A stretch of 64,000 nt of DNA from CAIUGU01 sp965279735. GTDB lineage: Bacteria > Pseudomonadota > Gammaproteobacteria > Steroidobacterales > Steroidobacteraceae. Where the stretch lies: the NCBI GenBank assembly GCA_965279735.1, contig OZ257260.1, positions 2,666,001 to 2,730,000 on the forward strand, written 5' to 3'. Each line of letters begins with the position of its first letter. Position 1 is the first letter of the stretch. The position numbers and the translations under genes are program-made. The notes beneath the pieces are model-generated. The model had not been told where the DNA came from, made no database searches, and was given only the letters and a program-made list of their open reading frames with translations. This document shows, one piece after another, positions 8,469 to 18,316 of the stretch.

Positions 8469-9899
8469 TTACAGCCGGACCTCGAGAATCTTCATCGAAT
8501 TGGTTTTTCCGGAAATGCCGGAGAACTCGCCCTTCGTCACGATGATGCGATCGCCGACCTCGACGAGCTTCTTGTCGATGAGCGTCCTGAAGATGGCGGG
8601 ATAGACGATTTCAGGCGTGGGTTGCGTGATATCGAACGGCACCGGATATACGCCGCGGTAAAGCGTCACCCGGGAGCGGGTTTCTTCATGGCGCGTGAAG
8701 GCGTAGATCGGGATATCCGAGCGGATACGCGACATCCAGAGGGGCGTCGATCCCGATTCGGTGAGCGCCACGATCGCCTTCACATGCAGGTGGTTGGCCG
8801 TATACATCACCGCCATGGCAATCGCCTCGTCCGTGCGGGAGAAATCCGCATCGACACGGTGACGGACTGCCGTATGGGCAATGTCGTATTTCTCGGCACC
8901 GAGGATGACCTGGGCCATCGCCTCGACAGCCTTCACGGGATACTTGCCGACCGCGCTTTCGCCGGACAGCATCACCGCATCGGTACCGTCCATCACCGCA
9001 TTCGCCACGTCAGACACTTCTGCGCGCGTCGGGATCGGATTCGTGATCATCGATTCCATCATCTGCGTCGCCGTGATCACCACACGATTCTGGCGGCGGC
9101 TCTCCTCGATGATCTGCTTCTGCAGGCCCGTCAGTTCCGCGTAGCCCATCTCGACGCCGAGATCGCCTCTCGCCACCATCACGACGTCGCTCGCCTTCGC
9201 GATTTCCCTGAGGTTGACGATCGCTTCACTGCGTTCGATCTTCGCGACGACCCGGGCATTGCTGCCCGCAGCGCGCAGCAACCGCCGGGCTTCTTCCATG
9301 TCCTCGGCATTGCGGACAAATGACACCGCGAGATAGTCGACACCCAGCTTGGCAGCGAGTACGACGTCCTCCCGATCCTTGTCGGTCAACGCGCCCGCGG
9401 ACAAACCACCGCCCTGGCGGTTGATGCCCTTGTGGTCCGAGAGCTCGCCGCCCACGACGACGCGGGTTTCAATGCGCGGCCCCACTACACTCACGACGTC
9501 GAGCACGATCTGCCCGTCGTTCAGCAGCAGCACGTCGCCGGCGTGGACATCGTTTGGCAGACTCTTGTACGCGACGCCCACGGCGCGTGCAGTCCCGTTT
9601 TCCGTCCCGATCGAGACGTCCAGCGCGAATTCGTCGCCCTCGGACAGCATCACGCGGCCTTCCGCGAAACGCTCGATGCGGATCTTGGGACCCTGCAGGT
9701 CGCCGAGCACGCCAACCCACTTGCCCACGGCCTGGGCGGCTTCGCGGACCATGCGCACGCGATTCGCATGCTCTTCGGGTTTGCCGTGCGAGAAGTTGAC
9801 GCGGACGACATCGGCGCCGGCCTTGATCATCTCGGCCAGCACTTTGGGATTGTCAGTAGCGGGACCTAAAGTCGTCAGGATCTTGGTGCGGCGGAGCAT
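8469..9899 (-). CDS. pyk: Pyruvate kinase
   Basis: 476 residues, normal for a type II pyruvate kinase. It starts RRTKILTTLGPAT; VRVNFSHG supplies substrate-binding residues, KIERSEAIVNL contains the catalytic Lys, and MVARGDLGVEMG plus TATQMMESMI are family signatures. It transfers phosphate from PEP to ADP in the last step of glycolysis. It is the last gene of the leftward tkt-gap-pgk-pyk series, 77 bp after pgk. The converging peroxiredoxin terminator can serve as its transcription end. Confidence 0.96.
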   Translation of the reverse strand: MLRRTKILTTLGPATDNPKVLAEMIKAGADVVRVNFSHGKPEEHANRVRMVREAAQAVGKWVGVLGDLQGPKIRIERFAEGRVMLSEGDEFALDVSIGTENGTARAVGVAYKSLPNDVHAGDVLLLNDGQIVLDVVSVVGPRIETRVVVGGELSDHKGINRQGGGLSAGALTDKDREDVVLAAKLGVDYLAVSFVRNAEDMEEARRLLRAAGSNARVVAKIERSEAIVNLREIAKASDVVMVARGDLGVEMGYAELTGLQKQIIEESRRQNRVVITATQMMESMITNPIPTRAEVSDVANAVMDGTDAVMLSGESAVGKYPVKAVEAMAQVILGAEKYDIAHTAVRHRVDADFSRTDEAIAMAVMYTANHLHVKAIVALTESGSTPLWMSRIRSDIPIYAFTRHEETRSRVTLYRGVYPVPFDITQPTPEIVYPAIFRTLIDKKLVEVGDRIIVTKGEFSGISGKTNSMKILEVRL

Positions 9900-9976
9900 A
9901 GGTTCTCAGGGGTAAGAGTAAGAGGACAGTGTATGCGGAGTCCGGGGCAGACGCTCGCCAGGGTCAAGGCGAGAAC

Positions 9977-11164
9977 TTACTTCTGCGTCTCCGCTGCTCT
10001 CGCTTCAAGAACGGCCACCGCCGGCAGGATCCTGCCTTCGAGAAATTCCAGGAACGCGCCTCCACCAGTCGAAATATAGGAAACGTCGTCGCCGATACGG
10101 TATTTCTCGATCGCCGCGAGCGTATCGCCGCCGCCTGCGATCGAAAATGCGGGGCTGCGGGCAATCGCCTGGGCCAGTACCCGGGTGCCCTCGCCGAACT
10201 GGTCGAATTCGAACACGCCGACCGGACCGTTCCAGACGATCGTTCCTGCCGAGGCGACCATGCGTGCAAACCGCTCAGCGGTATCCGGGCCGATATCGAG
10301 AATCATCTGGTCCGGTTCGACTGCTCCTGCCGCAATGACATCCGCTTCCGCGGACGCGGCAAATTCCGAGGCAACCACGACATCGGTGGGAACGGGAATC
10401 TCGACACCCAGTTCCTTCGCCTGCTCCAGCAGTTTCTTCGCGATGGGCACCATGTCCGCCTCGTACAGCGACTTGCCTACCGGCAAGCCCGTTGCAGCGA
10501 TGAAGGTATTGGCAATGCCGCCACCCACGATGAGCTTGTCGACCTTCTTGAGCAATGTCTCGAGTACCGTCAGCTTGGTCGAGACCTTGGAGCCGCCGAC
10601 GATCGCAACAAGCGGCCGCTTCGGGCTCTTGAGCGCCGTCTCGAGTGCGATCAGCTCCCCTGCCAGGAGGGGACCCGCACACGCGACTGGCGCAAAGCGG
10701 GCTACGCCATGCGTACTGGCTTCGGCACGGTGTGCCGTGCCGAACGCATCCATGACGAACACGTCGCAGAGGGCAGCCAGCTTGCGTGCCAGTACTTCGT
10801 TGTCTTTCTTCTCGCCCTTGTTGAAGCGGACGTTCTCGAGCAGGACGACTTCGCCCGGCGCAGCTTCGACGCCTTCGAGCCAGTTCTTCTCGAACCGCAC
10901 CTTGAAGCCCAACAGGCTGGACAGGCGCTGCGCGACAGGAGCAAGCGAGAACTCCTCGTCATAGACCCCTTCCTCCGGCCGTCCGAGATGGGACATGACG
11001 AGCACGCGAGCCCCGGCATCACGCGCCGCCTGGATCGTCGGCAACGAGGCCCGGATGCGGGCGTCGCTGGTTACGATGCCGTCCTGCACAGGCACGTTGA
11101 GATCCTCGCGGATCAGCACCCGCTTGTCCTTGAGGCCGAGGTCGGTCATGCGCAGGAACGGCAT
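9977..11164 (-). CDS. pgk: Phosphoglycerate kinase
   Basis: 395 residues. The N-terminus MPFLRMTDLGLKDKRVLIRE and the signature RVLIREDLNVPV are typical; SHLGRP, the hinge region, and the C-terminal nucleotide motif GGGDTLAA are present. It makes ATP from 1,3-bisphosphoglycerate. The start at 11164 gives the canonical length; the frame extends 93 bp further upstream, but into gap. It begins 14 bp after the gap stop, so the two are very likely one transcript. Confidence 0.95.
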   Translation of the reverse strand: MPFLRMTDLGLKDKRVLIREDLNVPVQDGIVTSDARIRASLPTIQAARDAGARVLVMSHLGRPEEGVYDEEFSLAPVAQRLSSLLGFKVRFEKNWLEGVEAAPGEVVLLENVRFNKGEKKDNEVLARKLAALCDVFVMDAFGTAHRAEASTHGVARFAPVACAGPLLAGELIALETALKSPKRPLVAIVGGSKVSTKLTVLETLLKKVDKLIVGGGIANTFIAATGLPVGKSLYEADMVPIAKKLLEQAKELGVEIPVPTDVVVASEFAASAEADVIAAGAVEPDQMILDIGPDTAERFARMVASAGTIVWNGPVGVFEFDQFGEGTRVLAQAIARSPAFSIAGGGDTLAAIEKYRIGDDVSYISTGGGAFLEFLEGRILPAVAVLEARAAETQK

Positions 11165-11178
11165 TGCAGGACTCCGGG

Positions 11179-12195
11179 CTACTTCGCGGCAGCCCAGGCA
11201 GCGGCGGTGTCCAGCATGCGGTTGCTGAAACCCCACTCGTTGTCGTACCAGCTGCACACCTTCACCAGCGTGCCGTCGATGACCTTGGTCATCGTCGCAT
11301 CGTAGGTGGATGAAGCAGGATCGTGGTTGAAGTCGACCGACACGAGCGGCTGGTCGGTGTACGCCAGGATGCCTTTCAGCGGACCTGAGTCAGCAGCGGC
11401 CTTCAGGACCGTATTGATCTCCTCGATGGTCGTGGCGCGAGCCGCCGTGAAGGTGAGATCGACGAGCGATACGTTGATCGTGGGCACGCGCACCGAGAAA
11501 CCGTCCAGCTTGCCGTTCAGCTCAGGCAGCACGAGACCCACGGCTGCAGCGGCCCCCGTCTTGGTCGGAATCATCGACATCGTGGCCGAGCGGGCGCGAC
11601 GCAGATCCTTGTGGAACACATCGGTCAGCACCTGGTCGTTCGTGTACGAGTGGATCGTCGTCATCACGCCGTGGACCATGCCGATCTTGTCGTGCAGCAC
11701 CTTCGCAAGAGGTGCCAGGCAATTCGTCGTGCAGGAAGCATTCGAGATGACCGTATGGCTCGCCTTCAGCACGTGGTGGTTGACGCCGTACACGACGGTC
11801 GCGTCGACATCCTTCTCGCCGGGAGCAGAGATGATGACCTTCTTCGCGCCGCCTGCGATGTGCGCGGACGCTTTCGCCTTGCTGGTGAAGAGTCCGGTGC
11901 ACTCGAACACGATGTCGACACCGAGCTGGCCCCAGGGCAGTTTCGCGGGATCGCGTTCCGCCAGCACCTTGATGCGGTCGCCATTGACCACCATGGCATC
12001 CCCATCGACGTTCACTTCACCGCGGAACCGGCCATGGACCGTGTCGTTGCGGGTGAGGTAGGCATTCGTCTGCGCATCGCCGAGATCGTTGAGGGCGACG
12101 ATCTGGATGTCCTTCTGGCGTCCCGATTCATAGACGGCGCGCAGGATGTTGCGACCGATGCGGCCGTAGCCATTGATGCCAACCTTGATGCTCAT
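11179..12195 (-). CDS. gap: Glyceraldehyde-3-phosphate dehydrogenase, type I
   Basis: 338 residues. The Rossmann motif GINGYGRIGRN is at 6-16 and the catalytic Cys155 lies in SNASCTTNC. NDLGD in the second strand region suggests NAD preference, though this is an inference. It converts GAP to 1,3-bisphosphoglycerate. A strong gaggag ribosome binding site precedes the ATG. It sits between tkt and pgk on the same strand. Confidence 0.96.
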   Translation of the reverse strand: MSIKVGINGYGRIGRNILRAVYESGRQKDIQIVALNDLGDAQTNAYLTRNDTVHGRFRGEVNVDGDAMVVNGDRIKVLAERDPAKLPWGQLGVDIVFECTGLFTSKAKASAHIAGGAKKVIISAPGEKDVDATVVYGVNHHVLKASHTVISNASCTTNCLAPLAKVLHDKIGMVHGVMTTIHSYTNDQVLTDVFHKDLRRARSATMSMIPTKTGAAAAVGLVLPELNGKLDGFSVRVPTINVSLVDLTFTAARATTIEEINTVLKAAADSGPLKGILAYTDQPLVSVDFNHDPASSTYDATMTKVIDGTLVKVCSWYDNEWGFSNRMLDTAAAWAAAK

Positions 12196-12248
12196 TCCGC
12201 TGCTCCTCTGTGTTCCGGATCCGATACTAACTTTTATTGCTTCGTGGG

Positions 12249-14261
12249 CTAGTGTTTGGTCGCTTCGCTGCCAATCATCATTTCCACGGTCCGCACGACG
12301 TTATCGACGGTGAACCCGAAATGCTTGAACAGGTCCTTCGCGGGCGCCGAGGCGCCGAAAGTGTCCATGCCGATGATTGCGCCGCGCGCACCCACGTACC
12401 GCCACCAGCCATCGCGCACTCCGGCTTCAACCACCACGCGACAGGCAACGGTCGATGGCAGCACACGCTCGCGCCACGCAGCGTCCTGCTGCTCGAACAG
12501 ACTTACGTTCGGCATCGACACCACCCGCACGCGCCGGCCGCGACCCGCCAGAACCTGTGCCGCTTCGGCCGCCAGGGCGACTTCAGAACCGGTAGCGATC
12601 AGGATGCACTCGGGCGTTTCGCCGGAATCGCTCAGGACATAGCCGCCACGACGGATGTCGCCCACCTGCTGGAGACTGCGCGGTTGCAGGGGCAAAGCCT
12701 GCCGCGTCAGCACGAGACAGGTCGGACCCTTGTCGTGCTCAAGCGCAGCCGCCCAGGCACACGCTGTTTCAACGGTATCGCACGGCCGCCAGAGGTTCAT
12801 GCCGGGAATGAGCCTGAGACTCGCCACGTGCTCGATCGGCTGGTGCGTCGGGCCATCCTCGCCAAGGCCAATGGAATCGTGGGTAAAGACGAAGATCGAC
12901 CGCAGCCGCATCAGCGACGCCATCCGGAGCGCATTGCGGGCGTAGTCTGAAAAGACGAGGAACGTGCCGCCGTAGGGAATGAAGCCGCCGTGCAGGGCGA
13001 CGCCATTCATGATGGCTGCCATGCCGAATTCACGCACGCCGTAGTGAACGTAGTTGCCGCTCGCATCGTCGCCGGTGATGACTTTCGAATCCTTGCGGAA
13101 CGTATTGTTCGAGGGCGTGAGATCGGCAGAACCGCCGAACAGCTCCGGTAGAACGGGTCCGTAGGCATCGAGAGCCAGCTGCGACGCCTGGCGCGTAGCG
13201 ATGCTTGCGCCGGATTTCGGGGCCGCTGCAATGTGGGCATCGCGCGCCTCACGCCAATTGGCAGGCAGTTCTCCGCGCATGCGCCGCTCGAACTCGGCGG
13301 CCAGTTCCGGATACTGCATTCGATACGCGTCGAACCGCTTTTGCCATTCGCCTTCGACAGTGACGCCTTTGCGACGCCCATCCCAGCCGGCACGGATCTC
13401 GTCCGGAATGACAAAAGGCGCAGAGGGCCATTCGAGACGTTTGCGGGCAGCCGCCACTTCATCGGCGCCGAGCGGTGCACCGTGCGTCGCTTCAGTGCCC
13501 TGCTTGTTGGGGGCGCCGAACCCGATCACGGTCTTGCAGCAGATGAGGCTCGGCCTGGGATCGGCCTTGGCCGCCTCGATCGCCCGCGCCACTGCCGCAG
13601 AATCGTGACCGTCGACGTCCGGCAACACGTGCCAGCCATAACTCTCGAAACGCCGCGGCGTGTCGTCGGTAAACCAGCCGTGCACTTCGCCGTCGATCGA
13701 GATGCCGTTGTCATCGTAGAAGCAGATCAGCTTGCCCAGCTTGAAGGTTCCGGCGAACGAGCAGGCTTCATGCGAGATGCCTTCCATGAGGCAGCCGTCG
13801 CCCAGAAACACCCAGGTGTGATGGTCGACGATGTCGAACCCGGGACGGTTGAAATTGGCGCCAAGCGCTTTCTCGGCCAGTGCCATGCCGACCGCGTTGG
13901 TGAGACCTTGGCCCAGCGGTCCGGTCGTCGTTTCGATGCCGAGGTCTGGATCGCGCTCAGGATGGCCCGCCGTATGGGAACCGAGCTGGCGAAACCGCCG
14001 CAGCTGGTCCATTTCCAGCGGGTAACCCGTGAGATGCAGGACCGAATACAACAGCATGGAGCCGTGGCCGTTCGAAACGACGAAGCGGTCGCGATCTGCC
14101 CAGCGCGGATTGCCGGGATTATGTTTGAGGTGGTCGTTCCACAGCACTTCTGCGATGTCTGCCATGCCCATCGGCATGCCCGGGTGACCGGAATTGGCGG
14201 CCTGGACTGCATCCATGGCCAGGGCCCGAATGGCGTTGGCAAGCTCGCGGCGGCTGGGCAT
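12249..14261 (-). CDS. tkt: Transketolase
   Basis: 670 residues, full length. It has the thiamine diphosphate motif GDGCLMEG followed by the YDDN end, transketolase signature residues such as SGHPGMPMG near the N-terminus, and GEDGPTHQPIEH in the pyrimidine-binding domain. It moves two-carbon units between sugar phosphates in the pentose phosphate pathway. It is the first gene of the tkt-gap-pgk-pyk series, and an aggatt-type ribosome binding site precedes the start. The 267 bp between it and divergent metK must hold both promoters. Confidence 0.96.
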   Translation of the reverse strand: MPSRRELANAIRALAMDAVQAANSGHPGMPMGMADIAEVLWNDHLKHNPGNPRWADRDRFVVSNGHGSMLLYSVLHLTGYPLEMDQLRRFRQLGSHTAGHPERDPDLGIETTTGPLGQGLTNAVGMALAEKALGANFNRPGFDIVDHHTWVFLGDGCLMEGISHEACSFAGTFKLGKLICFYDDNGISIDGEVHGWFTDDTPRRFESYGWHVLPDVDGHDSAAVARAIEAAKADPRPSLICCKTVIGFGAPNKQGTEATHGAPLGADEVAAARKRLEWPSAPFVIPDEIRAGWDGRRKGVTVEGEWQKRFDAYRMQYPELAAEFERRMRGELPANWREARDAHIAAAPKSGASIATRQASQLALDAYGPVLPELFGGSADLTPSNNTFRKDSKVITGDDASGNYVHYGVREFGMAAIMNGVALHGGFIPYGGTFLVFSDYARNALRMASLMRLRSIFVFTHDSIGLGEDGPTHQPIEHVASLRLIPGMNLWRPCDTVETACAWAAALEHDKGPTCLVLTRQALPLQPRSLQQVGDIRRGGYVLSDSGETPECILIATGSEVALAAEAAQVLAGRGRRVRVVSMPNVSLFEQQDAAWRERVLPSTVACRVVVEAGVRDGWWRYVGARGAIIGMDTFGASAPAKDLFKHFGFTVDNVVRTVEMMIGSEATKH

Positions 14262-14528
14262 CTAGGAATCCTGACCCGGGACGGGGGGAGAGTGGCGTGA
14301 AAGCCGCGCATTCTGGACCAACGGACCCCGTCGCGGCAACGGCGCGGCAGGAGGGAGTTGCCCGCTCATCCGCAGCGTGCAGGAAAAGCCCATCGCCGGG
14401 CTTTTGAATCCCTCGCCAGAGGTCCTGCGAAATGACATGTCCAGCTGTCTGGAGCTTCGTGGAATTTGCCCGCTATACTCCGCCGCCCAAGCGATTCCCC
14501 CTCCACTCCAGCCTACGAAGGTCCAAGC

Positions 14529-15758
14529 ATGTCAGGCAGTTACCTGTTTACATCCGAGTCCGTAGCGGAAGGTCATCCAGACAAGGTCGCAGACCAGATC
14601 TCGGATGCAGTCCTCGATGCCATCCTCGCCCAGGACAAGCGCGCACGCGTGGCCTGCGAAACCATGGTGAAAACCGGCGTGGCGATTGTTGCCGGTGAAA
14701 TCACCACTTCCGCCTGGATCGACCTCGAGGCATTGACCCGGAAAGTCATCACGGACATTGGCTACAACTCCAGCGACGTCGGTTTCGACGGTGCCACCTG
14801 CGGCGTGCTGAACCTCATCGGCAAGCAGTCGCCCGACATCAACCAGGGTGTGGATCGCAAGAGCCCCGAAGAGCAGGGCGCTGGCGACCAGGGCCTGATG
14901 TTCGGCTACGCGACGAACGAAACGAAGGAATTCATGCCGGCGGCGATCTACTACGCGCACCGGCTCGTCGAGCAGCAGGCCAAGGTGCGCAAGGCGAAGA
15001 AGTCGCCCCTGCCCTGGCTGCGCCCTGACGCGAAGTCGCAGGTCACCTTGCGCTATGAAAACGAGAAGGCAACCGGCATCGATGCCGTTGTGCTCTCGAC
15101 GCAGCATGACCCGGACGTCAAGTACAAGGACCTCAAGGAAGCGGTCTACGAACACATCCTGAAGCCGGTGCTGCCCAAGGCCTGGCTCGACAAGGTGCCC
15201 GCGAAGAAGATCCACATCAACCCGACCGGCAAGTTCGTCATCGGCGGACCGGTGGGCGACTGCGGACTCACGGGTCGCAAGATCATCGTCGACAGCTACG
15301 GCGGCTGGGCCCGTCACGGCGGCGGCGCGTTCTCCGGCAAGGATCCTTCCAAGGTCGACCGCTCGGCTGCATACGCTGCCCGGTATGTCGCGAAAAACAT
15401 CGTGGCCGCCGGCCTCGCTGAACGCTGCGAAATCCAGGTGTCCTACGCCATCGGCGTCGCGGAGCCCACTTCGATCTCGGTCACCACCTTCGGCACGGGC
15501 CGGATCCCGGACGAGAAGATCGAGAAGCTGGTCCGCAAGCACTTCGACTTGCGCCCTTATGGCATCGTGCAGATGCTCGACCTGATCCACCCGATGTACC
15601 AGGCCACGGCTTCGTACGGCCATTTCGGGCGCGCACCGGTCGAACAGAGCTACGACTGGACCGATGTGAACGGAGTAAAGAAGAGCAGCAAGTTCACTGC
15701 CTTCACCTGGGAACGGACGAACAAGGCCGATGAACTGCGCGAGGCAGCGAAGCTGTAG
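14529..15758 (+). CDS. metK: S-adenosylmethionine synthetase
   Basis: 409 residues. It starts MSGSYLFTSESVAEGHPDKV, the ATP-binding signature of MAT enzymes, and has GEITTSAW, GAGDQGLMFGYA and the glycine-rich loop GGGAFSGKDPSKVDRS. It makes SAM from methionine and ATP. The ATG at 14529 gives the standard N-terminus; an upstream in-frame ATG adds 21 non-conserved residues. A TATACT hexamer at 14474-14479 could be its -10 box, though no good -35 was seen. Only 22 bp separate its stop from the SAH riboswitch before ahcY, so the two genes are probably co-transcribed. Confidence 0.97.
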   Translation: MSGSYLFTSESVAEGHPDKVADQISDAVLDAILAQDKRARVACETMVKTGVAIVAGEITTSAWIDLEALTRKVITDIGYNSSDVGFDGATCGVLNLIGKQSPDINQGVDRKSPEEQGAGDQGLMFGYATNETKEFMPAAIYYAHRLVEQQAKVRKAKKSPLPWLRPDAKSQVTLRYENEKATGIDAVVLSTQHDPDVKYKDLKEAVYEHILKPVLPKAWLDKVPAKKIHINPTGKFVIGGPVGDCGLTGRKIIVDSYGGWARHGGGAFSGKDPSKVDRSAAYAARYVAKNIVAAGLAERCEIQVSYAIGVAEPTSISVTTFGTGRIPDEKIEKLVRKHFDLRPYGIVQMLDLIHPMYQATASYGHFGRAPVEQSYDWTDVNGVKKSSKFTAFTWERTNKADELREAAKL

Positions 15759-15780
15759 GATAGAATTTTCCGGAAGCCGC

Positions 15781-15870
15781 CAGTCGAGGAGCGCTGCAGC
15801 AGGTTTGAGGCCTGCCAGGCTCGACCCCAAGGAGGCTCGTAATCCAACCGCGCTCGCTTTCACGGGAGAA
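15781..15870 (+). promoter_or_regulatory. S-adenosylhomocysteine (SAH) riboswitch upstream of ahcY
   Basis: The leader matches the SAH-riboswitch consensus: GAGGAGCGCTGC at 15786-15797, then CAGGCTCG at 15816-15823, and AACCGCGCTC at 15846-15855. Pairings found by eye: TCGAG (15784-15788) with CTCGA (15820-15824); GCAGG with CCTGC as an inner hairpin; GAGCGC (15789-15794) with the distal GCGCTC (15850-15855). The element ends next to the GGGAG ribosome binding site and the GTG start at 15878, so translational control is plausible. In this class SAH binding turns expression on, letting ahcY respond to its toxic substrate. Confidence 0.88.
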
Positions 15871-15877
15871 CCCATAC

Positions 15878-17293
15878 GTGAACGCTGTTGTATCGAAGAA
15901 TTTCTCTGATTACGCCGTCAAGGACCTTGAACAGGCCGGCTTCGGCCGGAAGGAAATGGCCATCGCCGAGACTGAAATGCCGGGTCTCATGGCCATCCGC
16001 AAGGAATATGGAGCCTCGCAGCCACTGAAGGGCGCCCGGATCGCGGGTTCCCTGCACATGACCATCCAGACCGCGATGCTCATCGATACGTTGAAGGCAC
16101 TCGGCGCCGACGTGCGCTGGGCATCCTGCAACATCTACTCGACCCAGGATCATGCGGCCGCAGCCATTGCTGCTTCCGGCATCCCGGTGTTCGCCTACAA
16201 GGGCGAAACGCTGGATGAGTACTGGGAATACACGCACCGCATCTTCGAGTGGCCCGCAGGCACCAACGCCAACATGATCCTGGACGACGGCGGCGACGCC
16301 ACGTTGCTGCTCATGCTGGGCGCGCGCGCTGAAAAGGATCGCTCGCTGATCTCGAAGCCCGCGAACGAGGAAGAAATCTCCCTCTACGCGTCGATTGCCA
16401 AGCGCCTCGATACACAGCCCGGCTGGTATTCGAAGCGCCTGTCGCAGATCAAGGGAGTGACGGAAGAGACGACCACGGGCGTGAAGCGGTTGTACAGCCT
16501 CGCGAAGGACGGCCAGCTGCCCTTCCCCGCCATCAACGTCAACGACTCGGTGACCAAGTCGAAGTTCGACAACCTCTACGGCTGCCGCGAATCGCTGGTC
16601 GATGCCATCAAGCGGGCAACCGATGTGATGGTAGCCGGCAAGATCGCAGTGGTCGCGGGATTCGGCGACGTCGGCAAGGGCTCGGCTGCATCGCTGCGCG
16701 CCCTGTCGGCACAGGTCTGGATCACTGAAATCGATCCGATCTGCGCGCTGCAGGCGGCAATGGAAGGCTACCGTGTCGTCACCATGGAAGAAGCCTGTGA
16801 CAAGGCTGACATCTTCGTGACCGCCACGGGCAACCTGAACGTGATCACGCACGACCACATGGCGCGCATGAGGCACCAGGCCATCGTCTGCAACATCGGC
16901 CACTTCGACAGCGAGATCGATATCGCCTCGCTGAAGAAGTACACGTGGGAAAACATCAAGCCGCAGGTGGATCACGTGGTGTTCCCGGACGGCAAGCGGA
17001 TCATCGTGCTGGCGGAAGGCCGGCTGGTGAACCTCGGCTGCGGTACGGGTCATCCGTCGTTCGTGATGTCGAACTCGTTCACGAACCAGGTGCTCGCGCA
17101 GATCGAGCTGTTCCAGTACGGCGCGAAGTACAAGAACGACGTGTACGTGCTGCCGAAGCACCTCGACGAGAAAGTCGCCCAGCTGCATCTCGAACGGATC
17201 GGCGCGAAGCTCACCAAGCTGACGGCGGAACAGTCCGCCTATCTCAGCCTGCCGGTCGAGGGACCCTTCAAGCCTTCGCACTACAAGTACTGA
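15878..17293 (+). CDS. ahcY: Adenosylhomocysteinase
   Basis: 471 residues, the long form with the insert typical of proteobacteria. It starts from GTG. The substrate and NAD domains are clear: SLHMTIQTAMLI, CNIYSTQDHAAA, the NAD-binding GFGDVGKGSA, and the C-terminal KPSHYKY whose Lys/Tyr reach the neighbouring subunit's NAD. It hydrolyses SAH to adenosine and homocysteine, regenerating the methyl cycle fed by metK. It is controlled by the riboswitch just upstream and followed by a strong terminator. metF, often next, is absent here. Confidence 0.97.
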   Translation: MNAVVSKNFSDYAVKDLEQAGFGRKEMAIAETEMPGLMAIRKEYGASQPLKGARIAGSLHMTIQTAMLIDTLKALGADVRWASCNIYSTQDHAAAAIAASGIPVFAYKGETLDEYWEYTHRIFEWPAGTNANMILDDGGDATLLLMLGARAEKDRSLISKPANEEEISLYASIAKRLDTQPGWYSKRLSQIKGVTEETTTGVKRLYSLAKDGQLPFPAINVNDSVTKSKFDNLYGCRESLVDAIKRATDVMVAGKIAVVAGFGDVGKGSAASLRALSAQVWITEIDPICALQAAMEGYRVVTMEEACDKADIFVTATGNLNVITHDHMARMRHQAIVCNIGHFDSEIDIASLKKYTWENIKPQVDHVVFPDGKRIIVLAEGRLVNLGCGTGHPSFVMSNSFTNQVLAQIELFQYGAKYKNDVYVLPKHLDEKVAQLHLERIGAKLTKLTAEQSAYLSLPVEGPFKPSHYKY

Positions 17294-17330
17294 GAGACTG
17301 GACCTGGCATCCGACGGGATGCATGGGGAA

Positions 17331-17358
17331 AAGGCCGGCAAATGCCGGCCTTTTTTTA
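17331..17358 (+). terminator. Rho-independent terminator after ahcY
   Basis: The inverted repeat AAGGCCGGCA / TGCCGGCCTT has a very short AA loop and is followed by seven T. It lies about 40 bp past the ahcY stop and ends the metK-ahcY unit. Confidence 0.92.
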
Positions 17359-17537
17359 TGTCCCGCGAATGCGGGAAGCGCGCTGATGAGCTGCGGTCAT
17401 AATGCAACCGTGTGAGGGCTCAGCAGGATTTACGAAGAGTGTGAAGCCAAGGTCCACGCAGGCACGACGCATGTCACCTTTTCGCGGGCGATGGCTTGCT
17501 AAGATCGCTGCATCTCCGCTGCTTCCCACTTCTGCTC

Positions 17538-18302
17538 GTGGCCAACTCCCTACGTCTCGTCCAGTTCAGCGATCCGCACCTCTTCGGCAGTGCGTCGGGT
17601 GCCTTGCGGGGTGTCGCCACCCTGCCAGCGCTCAAGGCCGCGATCGAACACGCGGACCGCTACTTCCCGACACGTGATGCAGTCCTGCTCACGGGCGATC
17701 TGGTGCAGGAAGATGCAGGCGGATACGCGTTGCTCCGCGAGACATTCCTCACTTCCCGCGAACCGGTCTACTGCCTGCCCGGCAATCACGACCTGCCTGA
17801 TGAAATGAATCGCATCCTGCGGGGGGGGCCGTTCCAGGTAGGCGGCAGCGTAACCGCAAGGGGCTGGCTGCTGGTGATGCTCGACACGTGGCAGGAAGGC
17901 AGCGCGGGTGGGCGTCTCGGCAAGGAGCAACTGGCATCGCTCGATGCGCTACTGGACACACACGAGGATCTGCACGTCCTGCTCTGCCTGCATCACCACC
18001 CGATTGCCATGGACAGCCAGTGGCTGGATCAGGTGGGCCTGGAAGACGCGCCTGAATTTCTCGCACTGGTGGATCGTCACCCGCAGGTGCGTGGCGTGTT
18101 GTGGGGCCACGTGCACCAGGCACTCGACCGCTTCGTGAACGGCGTGCGCTATATGGCTTCACCCGCCACCTGCACGCAGTTCCTGCCGCGCAGTGATGAC
18201 TTTGCACTCGACCGGCGTCCTCCCGGATACCGGGTGCTCGAGCTGATGCCGGACGGGTCGATTGCGACCGAAGTCGTGTGGGTCGAGAGTTACGCCGCCT
18301 GA
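17538..18302 (+). CDS. cpdA: Metallophosphoesterase, probable 3',5'-cyclic-AMP phosphodiesterase CpdA
   Basis: About 254 residues. All class III phosphodiesterase metal motifs are present in order: DPH (in QFSDPHLFG), GDLVQE, GNHD, HHHP and GHVH. Length and spacing match CpdA/Icc, which hydrolyses cAMP with Fe/Mn. The start is uncertain: GTG at 17538 gives the usual short N-terminus before the first metal motif, while an in-frame TTG at 17496 would add 14 residues. Neither has a convincing ribosome binding site. It stands alone between the ahcY terminator and the convergent crcB. Confidence 0.85.
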   Translation: MANSLRLVQFSDPHLFGSASGALRGVATLPALKAAIEHADRYFPTRDAVLLTGDLVQEDAGGYALLRETFLTSREPVYCLPGNHDLPDEMNRILRGGPFQVGGSVTARGWLLVMLDTWQEGSAGGRLGKEQLASLDALLDTHEDLHVLLCLHHHPIAMDSQWLDQVGLEDAPEFLALVDRHPQVRGVLWGHVHQALDRFVNGVRYMASPATCTQFLPRSDDFALDRRPPGYRVLELMPDGSIATEVVWVESYAA

Positions 18303-18316
18303 AGAGCGGTGTTGCT

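Noticed and set aside
14532..17407. Long open frames opposite metK (447 codons) and ahcY (515 codons)
   Set aside because: They are antisense to two highly conserved enzymes, have Arg/His/Val-rich compositions and no recognisable domain; high GC commonly opens such frames.
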